Of a DNA stretch of 64,000 bases, positions 44,912 through 54,448 are shown piece after piece (positions within the stretch are counted from its first letter, which is position 1; every line of letters begins with the position of its first letter). The notes below the pieces were generated by a model. That model was not told the DNA's origin, ran no database searches, and saw only the letters and a list, made by a program, of their open reading frames with translations. Origin of the DNA: an uncultured Prevotellaceae bacterium (GTDB lineage: Bacteria > Bacteroidota > Bacteroidia > Bacteroidales > Bacteroidaceae); NCBI GenBank assembly GCA_902768785.1, contig CACXMM010000017.1, positions 23,454 to 87,453 of the forward strand, in the 5' to 3' direction. Position numbers and translations under genes: made by a program.

Positions 44912-46603
44912 ATGCAACTATTAGATTGGATCGTCATTGGTGTATTCTGTTGCGCACTGATCGGCATCGTCATTTGGGTCGTTAGTCAGAAGAACGACAA
45001 TTCAGCAGACTATTTCTTGGGAGGAAAGGATGCGACATGGATCGCTATCGGTGCTTCCATCTTCGCTTCGAACATCGGATCGGAACACCTGATCGGACTG
45101 GCTGGTGCCGGCGCCTCGTCAGGTATGGCCATGGCCCACTGGGAGATCCAGGGATGGATGATCCTGATTCTCGGATGGGTATTCGTACCATTCTATACCC
45201 GTTCCATGGTTTATACCATGCCTGAATTCCTGGAGCGTCGCTACAACACTCAGAGCCGCACCATCCTCTCTGTTATCTCTCTCATCTCCTACGTGTTGAC
45301 CAAGGTGGCCGTGACGGTATATGCTGGTGGTCTTGTGTTCCAGCAGGTGTTCGGCATCAAGGAACTGTGGGGTATCGACTTCTTCTGGATTGCTGCCATC
45401 GGACTGGTGGTGATTACGGCTATCTATACCATCTTCGGAGGTATGAAGTCTGTGCTTTATACTTCTGTACTCCAGACTCCTATTCTGTTGCTCGGTTCAC
45501 TTATCATTCTCGTCTTGGGTATGAAGGCTCTGGGCAGTTGGGATCAGATGCTCGAACTCTGTAACGTGAAGCCAAGCTACGAAGGTGCCACAGGCACGAT
45601 GATTCACCTGATGCGATCTAACAGCGACCCGCAGTATCCCTGGCTGGGTGCCCTGATCGGTTCTGCCGTCATCGGTTTCTGGTACTGGTGTACTGACCAG
45701 TATATCGTACAGCGTGTGCTCTCTGGTAAGAGTGAGAAGGAAAGCCGTCGCGGTACCATCTTCGGAGCCTATCTGAAGTTGTTGCCCGTGTTCTTGTTCC
45801 TCATTCCCGGTATGATCGCATTTGCCCTGCACCAGAAGTATGCTGGTGACGGTGGTTTCCTGCCTCTGCTCGCTGACGGTACGCCAAATGCCGATGCTGC
45901 CTTCCCCACCCTCGTGGCAAAGATTCTGCCTGCCGGTGTGAAGGGTCTTGTAGTCTGCGGTATCCTCGCAGCCCTGATGTCTTCGCTGGCTTCTCTGTTC
46001 AACTCATCAGCCATGCTGTTCACCATCGACTTCTGGAAGCGTCTGAAGCCACAGACATCCGAGAAGAGTCTGGTACGCATCGGTCAGATTGCTACCGTTG
46101 TCATCGTGATTCTCGGTATCCTCTGGATCCCCATCATGCGTTCGGTAGGTAATGTGCTTTACAACTACCTGCAGGATGTGCAGTCAGTGCTGGCTCCTGG
46201 TATCGCCGCAGCCTTCCTGTTAGGTGTCACCTGGAAGCGCGCTTCTGCCAAAGGCGGTCAGTGGGGATTGCTCTCAGGTATCATCATCGGTCTGACCCGT
46301 CTGGGTGCCAAGGTGTACTACAGCAATGCCACCGATGCTGGTGACAGTTGGTTTAAGGCCGTATTCTACGACTTCAACTGGCTGTTCTTCTGCGGTGTGA
46401 TGCTGGTTGTATGCTGTCTTGTTGTCATTGTCGTTTCACTCTGCACTGAGGCTCCTTCAGAAAAGAAGATTCAAGGTCTTGTATTCGGCACCAGCACACC
46501 AGAACAGATTGAGGCTACCCGTAACAGTTGGAACCATTGGGATGTGATCCACACGATTATCATCCTTGGCTTCACCGTTGCATTCTACATCTATTTCTGG
46601 TAA
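44912..46603 (+). CDS. araP: Sodium/sugar symporter (SSS family), probable L-arabinose importer
   Basis: This 563-residue inner-membrane protein has about 14 helices and resembles the SGLT subgroup: S-A-D-Y-F-L-G-G-K-D near residue 30, A-S-N-I-G-S-E-H-L-I-G-L-A-G near 52, and the Na-binding-type W-Y-W-C-T-D-Q-Y-I-V-Q-R near 257. SGLT relatives import hexoses or pentoses with sodium. Its place between galM and araR points to L-arabinose, which is inference from context. The name araP follows usage for Bacteroides arabinose loci. Confidence 0.9.
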   Translation: MQLLDWIVIGVFCCALIGIVIWVVSQKNDNSADYFLGGKDATWIAIGASIFASNIGSEHLIGLAGAGASSGMAMAHWEIQGWMILILGWVFVPFYTRSMVYTMPEFLERRYNTQSRTILSVISLISYVLTKVAVTVYAGGLVFQQVFGIKELWGIDFFWIAAIGLVVITAIYTIFGGMKSVLYTSVLQTPILLLGSLIILVLGMKALGSWDQMLELCNVKPSYEGATGTMIHLMRSNSDPQYPWLGALIGSAVIGFWYWCTDQYIVQRVLSGKSEKESRRGTIFGAYLKLLPVFLFLIPGMIAFALHQKYAGDGGFLPLLADGTPNADAAFPTLVAKILPAGVKGLVVCGILAALMSSLASLFNSSAMLFTIDFWKRLKPQTSEKSLVRIGQIATVVIVILGILWIPIMRSVGNVLYNYLQDVQSVLAPGIAAAFLLGVTWKRASAKGGQWGLLSGIIIGLTRLGAKVYYSNATDAGDSWFKAVFYDFNWLFFCGVMLVVCCLVVIVVSLCTEAPSEKKIQGLVFGTSTPEQIEATRNSWNHWDVIHTIIILGFTVAFYIYFW

Positions 46604-46618
46604 TCCAAGAAGAAAGAT

Positions 46619-47296
46619 ATGACAACCTATTACGGCGATCATAATAAAGCGTTTGTATCCGTTGACTGTATCGTCTTTGGTTTCGACAACAACAAGCTGA
46701 AGCTGCTTCTGGGAAAACGACAGATGGACCCGGGGCGCGGTGAATGGTCACTCTATGGCGGATTCGTGGAACCCGACGAGAGTCTCGACGAGGCAGCACA
46801 ACGAGTCCTCTTCCAGCTGACTGGTCTGAAACATATCTATATGAAGCAGGTGGCTACCTTCGGAGCGATCGACCGAGACCCGGGAGAGCGCGTGATCTCT
46901 GTAGCCTACTGCGCGTTGATCAATGTGAAGGACTACGACGTGAACCTCCTGCAGGAGCACGGTGTGGAATGGGTAGAGCTGGGCAAGATGCCCAAGCTCT
47001 ACTCCGACCACAACGACATGGTGAAGAAAGCCGTTGGCATGCTGCGCCGGCGCATTAACACGGAACCACTGAGCTTCAACCTGCTACCCGACCTCTTCAC
47101 CCTCACACAGCTGCAGCATGTGTATGAGGCCATCTTAGGAGAAGAGATCGACAAACGCAACTTCCGCAAGCGCATCAAGCAGATCGACTTCATTGAGAAG
47201 ACAGAACTCATCGACAAGGTAACATCCAAGCGCGGTGCCGCCCTCTACCGTTTCAACAAACGGATGTATATGGAGGAGCCCACGTTTAAACTTTAA
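46619..47296 (+). CDS. araR: NUDIX-type arabinose regulator AraR (NrtR family)
   Basis: This 225-residue protein has an N-terminal NUDIX-like domain (about 8-150) with [16 protein letters not shown]. The NUDIX box is degenerate ([10 protein letters not shown] instead of REvxEExG), so hydrolysis is unlikely. A C-terminal winged helix (about 155-225) follows, with [10 protein letters not shown] and F-R-K-R-I-K-Q. In gut Bacteroides, the NrtR-like AraR binds L-arabinose and represses the ara genes; this gene sits in exactly that context, between transporter and araD. Two palindromes upstream of galM are candidate sites. Confidence 0.9.
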   Translation: MTTYYGDHNKAFVSVDCIVFGFDNNKLKLLLGKRQMDPGRGEWSLYGGFVEPDESLDEAAQRVLFQLTGLKHIYMKQVATFGAIDRDPGERVISVAYCALINVKDYDVNLLQEHGVEWVELGKMPKLYSDHNDMVKKAVGMLRRRINTEPLSFNLLPDLFTLTQLQHVYEAILGEEIDKRNFRKRIKQIDFIEKTELIDKVTSKRGAALYRFNKRMYMEEPTFKL

Positions 47297-47307
47297 TAAA
47301 ACAGACT

Positions 47308-48012
47308 ATGTTAGAAGAACTAAAAGAAAAAGTATTCAAGGCAAATCTTGACCTGGTAAAGCAAGGTCTTGTCATCTTCACCTGGGGTAACGTAAGCGGT
47401 ATCGACCGCGAGAAAGGACTGGTGGTGATCAAGCCATCCGGCGTGAGCTACGATGAAATGAAGGCCAGCGACATGGTTGTCGTCGATCTGGAAACAGGCA
47501 AGGTCGTTGAAGGCGACCTGAACCCGTCCAGCGACACGCCGACACACCTTGTGTTATATAAGGCATTCCCCAATATCCAGGGCGTGGTGCATACACACTC
47601 CACCTATGCCACGGCCTTTGCACAGGCAGGACGTGACATCCCCAATATCGGAACCACCCATGCCGACTATTTCTACAAGGATATTCCCTGCACACGCGAC
47701 ATGACAGAGGCTGAGGTGAAAGGACAGTATGAGTTGGAGACGGGTAACGTGATCGTGGATGAGATCCTGAACATCCGCAAAATCAACCCTGATCATACTC
47801 CCGCCGTCCTTGTCAAAAACCACGGTCCGTTCTCATGGGGCACATCACCCGACAACGCAGTGTATAACGCCAAGGTGATGGAGCAGTGCGCCAAAATGGC
47901 CTTCGTATCGTTTGCCGTAAACCCGCAGACCACGATGAACCCACTGCTCATCGAGAAGCACTACATGCGTAAGCACGGTCCAAATGCCTACTACGGTCAA
48001 CGTAAGCGTTGA
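47308..48012 (+). CDS. araD: L-ribulose-5-phosphate 4-epimerase
   Basis: This 234-residue class II aldolase-family enzyme converts L-ribulose-5-phosphate to D-xylulose-5-phosphate. It has T-W-G-N-V-S-G near residue 25, K-P-S-G-V near 43, the zinc histidines in V-V-H-T-H-S near 93-98, and a further zinc His in the K-N-H-G-P-F segment near 170. The C-terminal H-G-P-N-A-Y-Y-G-Q is typical of AraD. It is 11 bases after araR. The following gene is a four-helix-bundle protein rather than araA. Confidence 0.95.
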   Translation: MLEELKEKVFKANLDLVKQGLVIFTWGNVSGIDREKGLVVIKPSGVSYDEMKASDMVVVDLETGKVVEGDLNPSSDTPTHLVLYKAFPNIQGVVHTHSTYATAFAQAGRDIPNIGTTHADYFYKDIPCTRDMTEAEVKGQYELETGNVIVDEILNIRKINPDHTPAVLVKNHGPFSWGTSPDNAVYNAKVMEQCAKMAFVSFAVNPQTTMNPLLIEKHYMRKHGPNAYYGQRKR

Positions 48013-48024
48013 CCTTTGTAGTCA

Positions 48025-48060
48025 TTAATGGACAATTGACAATGGATAATGGATAATTAA
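48025..48060. repeat. AT-rich AATTGACAAT-type repeat, left of the four-helix-bundle gene
   Basis: Units of AATGGACAATTGACAATGG type in the araD to four-helix-bundle gap. Related tracts occur at 48474-48508 (inverted sense), at 9638-9663, and inside the BspA-like gene at 2446-2480. Confidence 0.7.
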
Positions 48061-48068
48061 GTTGAACG

Positions 48069-48431
48069 ATGAAGGAGAACAATATTATCGAAGAGAAGAG
48101 CTTTGAATTCTCTGTTCGGATTGTCAATCTCTATAAGCACTTGACAACAAATAGACAAGAATTCATCATGTCCAAGCAACTACTACGTTCTGGTACAAGT
48201 ATTGGGGCAAACATCTGTGAAGCACAGCAAGCTCAGAGTCCATCGGACTTTCTATCAAAGATGAGCATTTCACTGAAAGAAGCCTATGAGTCTGATTATT
48301 GGCTCAGATTACTACATCGTACAGAGTACCTGAACGAAGAAGAGTATAACAGCATCATCTCTGACTGTAGATCCATCACACGACTATTAGTATCTATTAT
48401 CAAGTCAACAAAATCAAAAATACATAATTAA
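48069..48431 (+). CDS. Four-helix-bundle protein (23S rRNA intervening-sequence protein family)
   Basis: This 120-residue helical protein has no signal peptide. It has the family pattern: F-S-V-R-I-V-N-L-Y early, then S-K-Q-L-L-R-S-G-T-S-I-G-A-N-I-C-E-A near residues 35-52, D-F-L-S-K-M-S-I-S-L-K-E-A, and Y-W-L-R-L-L. The family was named from inserts in rRNA genes and is common near mobile or repeat sequences; its function is unknown. It is inserted between araD and araA in the operon and is flanked on both sides by AATTGACAAT-type repeats, suggesting a mobile unit. It has no evident arabinose role. Confidence 0.88.
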   Translation: MKENNIIEEKSFEFSVRIVNLYKHLTTNRQEFIMSKQLLRSGTSIGANICEAQQAQSPSDFLSKMSISLKEAYESDYWLRLLHRTEYLNEEEYNSIISDCRSITRLLVSIIKSTKSKIHN

Positions 48432-48473
48432 TAACAAGAAATCATGATATGAGAGAATTGCCATGCGGTAAAA

Positions 48474-48508
48474 ATTATCAATTGTCAATTATCAATTATC
48501 AATTAAAA
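48474..48508. repeat. AT-rich ATTGTCAATTATCAATT repeat, right of the four-helix-bundle gene
   Basis: Tandem ATCAATT/GTCAATT units in the gap before araA, in inverted sense relative to the tract at 48025-48060. Confidence 0.7.
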
Positions 48509-48518
48509 TTTTAAAACT

Positions 48519-50051
48519 ATGTTTGAAAATTTAGAAGTTTGGTGGGTAACTGGCGCACAGTTGCTTTATGGTGGTGATGCTGTCGTAGCCGTTGACGGTC
48601 ACTCCAAGGAGATGGTGGAAGGCTTGAACGCCAGCGGTATCATTCCTATCAAAGTAGTATATAAAGGAACGGCCAACAGCTCCAAGGAAGTGGAGGACGT
48701 GATGAAGGCCGCCAACAACGATGACAAGTGCGTGGGCATCATTACCTGGATGCACACGTTCTCTCCTGCCAAGATGTGGATCAAAGGACTGCAGGCACTG
48801 CAGAAGCCGCTGCTCCATTTCCATACTCAGTATAACGCCGAGATCCCCTGGGACACCATGGACATGGATTTCATGAACCTGAACCAGAGTGCTCACGGCG
48901 ACATCGAGTTCGGTCATATCTGCACCCGTATGCGTGTTCCCCGCAAGGTGGTATGCGGCTACTGGAAAGATGAGGCTGCACAGAAACAAATCGCCGTATG
49001 GGCTCGTGTAGCCGCCGGTGTGGCTGATGCCAGGAACGTGCGCTGTCTGATGTTCGGTATGAACATGAACAACGTGGCTGTGACCGACGGTGACCGTGTG
49101 GAGTTCGAGCAGCGCCTGGGATACCATGTCGATTACTACCCCGTTAGCTCACTGATGGAGTATTTCAAGAAGGTAACCGACAAGGAGGCTGATGAACTGG
49201 TGGAGGAATACAAGAAACTCTACACCATCAAGATCGACGAGAGTGGTGAGGAAGTATATTGGGAGAAGGTGAAGAATGCCGCCAAGGCAGAGATCGCACT
49301 GCGCCGCGTACTGAAGGATGAGGGTGCTACCGCCTTCACCACGAACTTCGACGACCTCGGTGATGCTGACATCAACGATCCGAACTTCGTAGGCTTCGAC
49401 CAGATTCCGGGTCTTGCCTCACAGCGTCTCATGGCTGAGGGTATCGGCTTCGGTGCTGAGGGTGACTGGAAGACAGCTTGTCTGTATCGCTCTCTCTGGG
49501 TAATCCAGCAGGGCATGCCCACCGGTTGCTCGTTCCTCGAGGACTACACCCTGAACTTCGCCGGCGACCGCAGCTCTTGTCTGCAGAGTCACATGCTCGA
49601 GGTTTGTCCGCTCATCGCCGTCGATAAGCCCAAACTGGAGGTACACTTCCTTGGCATCGGTATCCGCAAGCAGCAGACCGCCCGTCTGGTGTTCACCTCG
49701 AAGGTAGGACGTGGCATCAAGGCTACCGTGGTGGATCTCGGTAACCGCTTCCGTCTGATCTCACAGGAGGTGGAGTGCATCGAACCGAAACCCATGCCGA
49801 ACCTGCCCGTGGCTTCAGCCCTCTGGGTACCGCAGCCCACATTCGAGATCGGTGCCGGCGCATGGATCCTCGCTGGTGGTACACACCACAGTGCTTTCTC
49901 ATACGACATTACTGAGGAGTACTGGGAGGACTTTGCTGAAATGCTGAACATCGAATATGTACGTATCAACAAAGATACCAATACCTTCGATTTCAAGCAG
50001 ACGCTCCGCAACAACGAAGTGTACTTCATGTTGAACAAAGCATTACAGTAG
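48519..50051 (+). CDS. araA: L-arabinose isomerase
   Basis: This 510-residue enzyme converts L-arabinose to L-ribulose with Mn2+. The N-terminal V-W-W-V-T-G-A-Q-L-L-Y-G is typical of AraA. H-F-H-T-Q-Y-N lies near residue 106 and F-G-M-N-M-N-N-V-A-V-T-D-G-D near 185. The metal region is H-M-L-E-V-C-P near 357, and G-G-T-H-H-S-A-F near 460. Its length is normal. It is separated from araD by the inserted four-helix-bundle gene and from the ribulokinase gene by a 101-bp inverted-repeat element. Confidence 0.97.
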   Translation: MFENLEVWWVTGAQLLYGGDAVVAVDGHSKEMVEGLNASGIIPIKVVYKGTANSSKEVEDVMKAANNDDKCVGIITWMHTFSPAKMWIKGLQALQKPLLHFHTQYNAEIPWDTMDMDFMNLNQSAHGDIEFGHICTRMRVPRKVVCGYWKDEAAQKQIAVWARVAAGVADARNVRCLMFGMNMNNVAVTDGDRVEFEQRLGYHVDYYPVSSLMEYFKKVTDKEADELVEEYKKLYTIKIDESGEEVYWEKVKNAAKAEIALRRVLKDEGATAFTTNFDDLGDADINDPNFVGFDQIPGLASQRLMAEGIGFGAEGDWKTACLYRSLWVIQQGMPTGCSFLEDYTLNFAGDRSSCLQSHMLEVCPLIAVDKPKLEVHFLGIGIRKQQTARLVFTSKVGRGIKATVVDLGNRFRLISQEVECIEPKPMPNLPVASALWVPQPTFEIGAGAWILAGGTHHSAFSYDITEEYWEDFAEMLNIEYVRINKDTNTFDFKQTLRNNEVYFMLNKALQ

Positions 50052-50058
50052 TTTTATA

Positions 50059-50159
50059 GAAAGAAATGAGAATAATTAGAATAATTACGATCAGAAATTG
50101 ATAAGAAATATTTATGTAAATTTGTGGATTAAATTATTCTAATTATTCAAATTTCTTTC
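50059..50159. repeat. MITE-like 28-bp inverted repeat with internal -7 box
   Basis: The arms 50059-50086 and 50132-50159 are inverted copies with 26 of 28 matching positions, enclosing 45 bases. Inside lies TAAATTTG (50117-50124), a perfect Bacteroidales -7 box pointing toward the ribulokinase gene. It fills the araA to kinase gap and could fold as a long hairpin in the operon mRNA. Confidence 0.8.
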
Positions 50160-50178
50160 CAAATATAATATCAAAGAT

Positions 50179-51765
50179 ATGACCGCAAAGCAAACAATTG
50201 AGGCTGGAAAAGCCATATTGGGAATCGAGTTCGGTTCCACGAGAATCAAAGCCGTCCTCATCGATGAGGAGAATAAGCCCATCGCACAGGGTAGTCATGA
50301 GTGGGAGAACCAGTTGGTTGACGGTCTGTGGACCTACTCCATCGAGGCCATTTGGTACGGCTTGCAGGACTGCTATGCCGACCTCCGCAAGGATGTGCTG
50401 AAGCAGTATGACTGCGAGATCGAATCACTGGCCGCCATCGGCTTCTCCGCCATGATGCACGGCTATATGGCATTCAACGAGAAACAGGAGATCCTCGTAC
50501 CCTTCCGTACCTGGCGTAACACCAATACCGGTAAGGCTGCCGCCGAGCTCTCCCAGCTCTTCAACTACAACATTCCGCTGCGCTGGAGCATTTCCCATCT
50601 CTATCAGTGCATCCTCGAGGACAATGAGCATGTGAAAGACATCAAGTACCTCACCACCCTGGCAGGCTATGTTCACTGGCAGGTAACAGGACAGTTCGTG
50701 TTAGGTGTGGGCGATGCATCAGGTATGATTCCTGTGGATCCCAAGACCAAGACGTACGATGCCACCATGGTGGAGAAGTTCGACAAGCTCGTAGCTCCCA
50801 AGGGTTACCCCTGGAAGCTGCTCGACATCCTGCCCAAATCACTGAACGCTGGCGAGAATGCCGGTTGCCTTTCACCTGAGGGTGCCAAGAAGATAGACGT
50901 ATCCGGTCACTTGAAGGCTGGTATCCCCGTTTGTCCTCCTGAAGGTGATGCCGGTACGGGTATGGTAGCTACCAATGCCGTGAAGCAGCGCACGGGTAAT
51001 GTTTCTGCAGGAACCTCTTCATTCTCGATGATCGTATTGGAGAAGGAACTGTCCAAGCCTTACGAGATGATCGATATGGTAACCACTCCCGATGGCTCAC
51101 TGGTGGCCATGGTACACTGTAACAACTGTACCAGCGACATCAATGCCTGGGTGGGACTCTTTAAGGAATATCAGCAACTGCTTGGCGTTCCGGTAGATAT
51201 GAACGAGCTCTATGGCAAACTGTTCAACAAAGCCCTGGAGGGCGATACCGACTGCGGTGGTCTGATGGCTTATAACTACGTGAGTGGTGAGCCTGTTACA
51301 GGACTTGCTGATGGTCGTCCGCTCTTCGTACGCTCAGCGAATGACAAGTTCAACCTGGCGAACTTCATGCGTGCCCAGCTCTATGGTGCTATCGGCGTGT
51401 TAAAGATCGGTAATGACATCCTGTTCAAGGACGAGATGATTCGCGTGGACCGTATTACGGGTCATGGCGGATATTTCAAGACACCGGGTGTAGGACAGCG
51501 TATGTTAGCTGCCGCCCTGAACTCCCCCATCTCTGTGATGGAGACAGCTGGTGAAGGTGGTGCATGGGGTATTGCCCTGCTGGCCGGTTTCCTGATCAAC
51601 CAGAACGGCAAGAACCTGGCAGATTACCTCGAAGAGGTGGTCTTCGCAGGGAACACAGGTGTCAGCATCGCTCCTACACCGGAGGATGTGGCCGGCTTCG
51701 AGAAATACATCGAGAACTACAAACGCTGTCTGCCCATTGAGCAGTGTGCTGTTGCAAGTAAGTAG
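50179..51765 (+). CDS. araK: L-ribulokinase (FGGY family)
   Basis: This 528-residue carbohydrate kinase phosphorylates L-ribulose in the arabinose pathway. The ATP-binding opening I-L-G-I-E-F-G-S-T-R-I-K-A is at residues 13-25. F-S-A-M-M-H-G-Y is near 91, the glycine-rich V-S-A-G-T-S-S-F-S near 275, and the C-terminal G-H-G-G-Y-F and A-G-E-G-G-A-W-G-I-A segments near 430-460. Gut Bacteroides use an AraK-type kinase rather than classical AraB, and this gene matches that context after araA. Its own promoter may lie in the inverted repeat upstream. Confidence 0.9.
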   Translation: MTAKQTIEAGKAILGIEFGSTRIKAVLIDEENKPIAQGSHEWENQLVDGLWTYSIEAIWYGLQDCYADLRKDVLKQYDCEIESLAAIGFSAMMHGYMAFNEKQEILVPFRTWRNTNTGKAAAELSQLFNYNIPLRWSISHLYQCILEDNEHVKDIKYLTTLAGYVHWQVTGQFVLGVGDASGMIPVDPKTKTYDATMVEKFDKLVAPKGYPWKLLDILPKSLNAGENAGCLSPEGAKKIDVSGHLKAGIPVCPPEGDAGTGMVATNAVKQRTGNVSAGTSSFSMIVLEKELSKPYEMIDMVTTPDGSLVAMVHCNNCTSDINAWVGLFKEYQQLLGVPVDMNELYGKLFNKALEGDTDCGGLMAYNYVSGEPVTGLADGRPLFVRSANDKFNLANFMRAQLYGAIGVLKIGNDILFKDEMIRVDRITGHGGYFKTPGVGQRMLAAALNSPISVMETAGEGGAWGIALLAGFLINQNGKNLADYLEEVVFAGNTGVSIAPTPEDVAGFEKYIENYKRCLPIEQCAVASK

Positions 51766-51773
51766 TTTTCACA

Positions 51774-51868
51774 GATGAGAGATGAAAGAGGAGAGATGAG
51801 AGATATGATTTCATTGGGAACAAGCCCAGTCATATCTTTGGTTCATCTCTCCTCTTTCATCTCTCATC
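51774..51868. terminator. Long perfect inverted repeat between convergent genes
   Basis: Arms 51774-51799 and 51843-51868 are identical over 26 bp in inverse orientation (GATGAGAGATGAAAGAGGAG plus 6 more bases). A second pair, AGATATGA/TCATATCT, and TGGG/CCCA nest inside. It separates ribulokinase (+) from the GH2 gene (-) and could end transcription on both strands. ATCTCTCATC-type units continue to about 51900. Confidence 0.6.
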
Positions 51869-51902
51869 TTTCATCTCTCATCTCTCATCACTCATCTTTC
51901 AT

Positions 51903-54437
51903 CTATTCCCCCTGAATCGTTACCTTTGCATCCTTCGCTAAGGAAGGCATCCTACATGTAATGTTTCGAGATTCTCCTGGTGCCAGTGTCAGATAGTTAT
52001 CCGACCAATAGGCAGGACAGATCAGATTACCTTCGGAATCCTTAGCAGTAAGACGAACCATAAAGGCAACCTTGTCGGTGGAATTGCTAACCTTTACTTC
52101 GTACAACGACCCTGATGCAGCCTCTTTCCGAATAACTAAGAGCTGACAGTTCCTGATTGTCATCTCATCAAGCAACTTGTACGAGGCATACTGAGTGATG
52201 GGCGTATGTACCCAACTTGTAGCATCCCAGTCGTAAGTGTCATTGGCTGCAACCACGAAATACTCATTCGATGCGAAAGCCTTCCCGTCAGTATCCTTGC
52301 ACTTCAGGAAGAGGAAAGCAGCGGGATCTTCCTCCAAATCAATGTTAAACACCTTAACGGATGTGGCAGGAGCTATCCGTATCGTCTGTTCCCTCTTTTC
52401 GTTTGCACTATACCTCGTCAGATACATGGAAGCCCTGAACGACACAGGGTCAAGGGTTTCGTTGACCGCATATACCGCCTTCTGGTGATAGTCGTAGATT
52501 AACTGCACAGGCGCATTACCCTTCTTCACACCATAGTAAGCAGCATTGGGCTGCTTGTAGTAATCATACAGCTGCCAGTAGATTCCTGGTCGTGCACCAT
52601 TGAGCATCCACTGAATGACACCTGTGGTATGGGGCCATCTGACACGGAACGACTCGAACATCGCCTTGGTACTCTCATAGTTCAGCATATCCGCCCGATA
52701 GAGATACTGGTCGATATCCGTAGCATCACCGAAGCGGTAGTGGATCACCTCATTGAGCTTACTGAGGGAGTTCATGGCCGAACCTGAGGCAGTACAGAGG
52801 ATGTCCCAACGCTTGTCAATGGGAAACAAGTTATTACCCAACATCTTCACCAACGACTCCTTCACGGGCAACTGAGCCCCGATGCCGGTCTCAGTGTTGA
52901 AACCAAAGGCACCACCAGGAGCCTTGGGCAGATACCAATAGGCAGGTCCTACATATTCGTATGGACCAGCCATCTTCGTACCCGATGGACCAGATATCGT
53001 ACTCTCCATCTCCTTGGCAGAGATGATGCAGACGCGGTCGTCATTCTCTTTGAGGAACGACTGATACCGCTGCTCCAGTTCGGGCTTAGGAAGCATGTCA
53101 CTCCCCACGAACCAGCCAATGATGGAGGGATGGTAGCGCAGCCAGAGTACCTGATCCTCAAACGACTGACCGATCAGATCGATGTTCTCCTTACTGGTGA
53201 TACCACCGTAACGTTCATCACAAGGCGCACCGAAATAGTCCTCCCACTCCCAATGACAGCTCCAGCCCACAAGGATGAACAATCCTAACTTGTCGCAAAG
53301 GTCGTACAGGTTCTGTGAAGAACCCCAGAACCCTTCCAGTCGCACAGTGTTCATATTCATATCCCGCACATATTCCAACTGCTGTCGGTTGCTCGCAGGG
53401 GTGTCACGCAGATAGATATCATCCGTCCACCCTGCCCCACGAAGCAGCACTTTCCGTCCGTTGAGCATGAAACCTCGATAACCTTCAGGTGTCAGATAAC
53501 TGCTGATTTCCCGAATACCGAATTGGATAGCATCACTATCAGACACTCCCTTTTTCTCATAGAAGTGCAGTTGGAAGTCGTATAGCTCAGGCTTTCCCAT
53601 GTTGTGACACCACCACAAACGTGGGTGGGCCATATAGATTTCAGAAGGCAGCGTGAACAACCGTCTTTCACCCGCAGAGAGCGTAACAGGGTACTCAAAA
53701 CGCTGCTCACCTATTTCTCCCTTCACCACGCCGCTCACGGGTTTGTCGGAATAGTTCCTCAGCTCCGTAGAAGCAGTCAGCCAAGCCTCATCAAGCGTCT
53801 GCGTATTCACCCTGGAACGAACAGCCGTATGCGATACTGTCACGTTTCTGCAGGTCTTGATACTTACCTCCCTGAAGATACCCATGCTCTCGTCGGCTGG
53901 TCGAGGGTTCCAGTCGGCAAACCCTATATTAGGTTCCCCTGGCTGTGCACGGAACACCTCCACGGCAAGCACGTTTTCCTGCCGCACCTCCTTGGTGATG
54001 TCAAAACTGAACTGACGGAACGAACCGAACATGTCGTTCTTATCGGCAATCTTCTTCCCATTGAGCCACACATTGGCCCGATAGCAGATACCATCGAAGT
54101 TGAGAATGTAACGTTCATCTTTCTTTATGTTCTGGGGAAGGACAAATTCGGTACGATACCACCAGCTCGTCTCGAACTGCTTCCGGTCGATACGCTGATA
54201 GTCGGCGGCGGTCAGTGCCTCAGGCTCTATACCATTGGCTGTCAGCACACCCATCAAGGTAGAAGGTACCGTGGCGGGAATCCAGTCATCGGTATGGGCT
54301 GCAGAAGTGGAAAGGACATCCCCTCCGTCTTTTACCTTTGCCGAAGACTGTAGCATCCAGTTGTTCGACAACTTCATCGTCATTGCATTTGTCTGTAGTA
54401 CAAAAGCAAGAATCATTAGCAATATAGTATATCTCAT
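51903..54437 (-). CDS. GH2 family exo-beta-D-glucosaminidase-like glycosidase
   Basis: This 844-residue secreted enzyme has a signal peptide (M-R-Y-T-I-L-L-M-I-L...T-N-A). The N-terminal GH2 sugar-binding domain has T-S-W-W-Y-R-T-E-F and a W-L-N-G-K segment. Immunoglobulin-like domains and the TIM barrel follow. The segments G-S-D-M-L-P-K-P-E-L-E (acid/base Glu), S-G-P-S-G-T-K-M-A-G-P-Y-E-Y-V and G-F-N-T-E-T-G (nucleophile Glu) match the exo-beta-D-glucosaminidase (CsxA-like) branch. Mannosidase-like specificity is an alternative. The ATG at 54437 is chosen; an upstream ATG at 54485 would overlap the preceding phosphatase gene by 37 bases. It shares a minus-strand unit with two phosphatases. 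Confidence 0.87.
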   Translation of the reverse strand: MRYTILLMILAFVLQTNAMTMKLSNNWMLQSSAKVKDGGDVLSTSAAHTDDWIPATVPSTLMGVLTANGIEPEALTAADYQRIDRKQFETSWWYRTEFVLPQNIKKDERYILNFDGICYRANVWLNGKKIADKNDMFGSFRQFSFDITKEVRQENVLAVEVFRAQPGEPNIGFADWNPRPADESMGIFREVSIKTCRNVTVSHTAVRSRVNTQTLDEAWLTASTELRNYSDKPVSGVVKGEIGEQRFEYPVTLSAGERRLFTLPSEIYMAHPRLWWCHNMGKPELYDFQLHFYEKKGVSDSDAIQFGIREISSYLTPEGYRGFMLNGRKVLLRGAGWTDDIYLRDTPASNRQQLEYVRDMNMNTVRLEGFWGSSQNLYDLCDKLGLFILVGWSCHWEWEDYFGAPCDERYGGITSKENIDLIGQSFEDQVLWLRYHPSIIGWFVGSDMLPKPELEQRYQSFLKENDDRVCIISAKEMESTISGPSGTKMAGPYEYVGPAYWYLPKAPGGAFGFNTETGIGAQLPVKESLVKMLGNNLFPIDKRWDILCTASGSAMNSLSKLNEVIHYRFGDATDIDQYLYRADMLNYESTKAMFESFRVRWPHTTGVIQWMLNGARPGIYWQLYDYYKQPNAAYYGVKKGNAPVQLIYDYHQKAVYAVNETLDPVSFRASMYLTRYSANEKREQTIRIAPATSVKVFNIDLEEDPAAFLFLKCKDTDGKAFASNEYFVVAANDTYDWDATSWVHTPITQYASYKLLDEMTIRNCQLLVIRKEAASGSLYEVKVSNSTDKVAFMVRLTAKDSEGNLICPAYWSDNYLTLAPGESRNITCRMPSLAKDAKVTIQGE

Positions 54438-54448
54438 CTTCACAACAA

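Noticed and set aside
50059-50159. Insertion sequence between araA and the ribulokinase gene.
   Set aside because: Inverted ends are present but there is no transposase gene and I cannot define a target duplication, so it is listed only as MITE-like.
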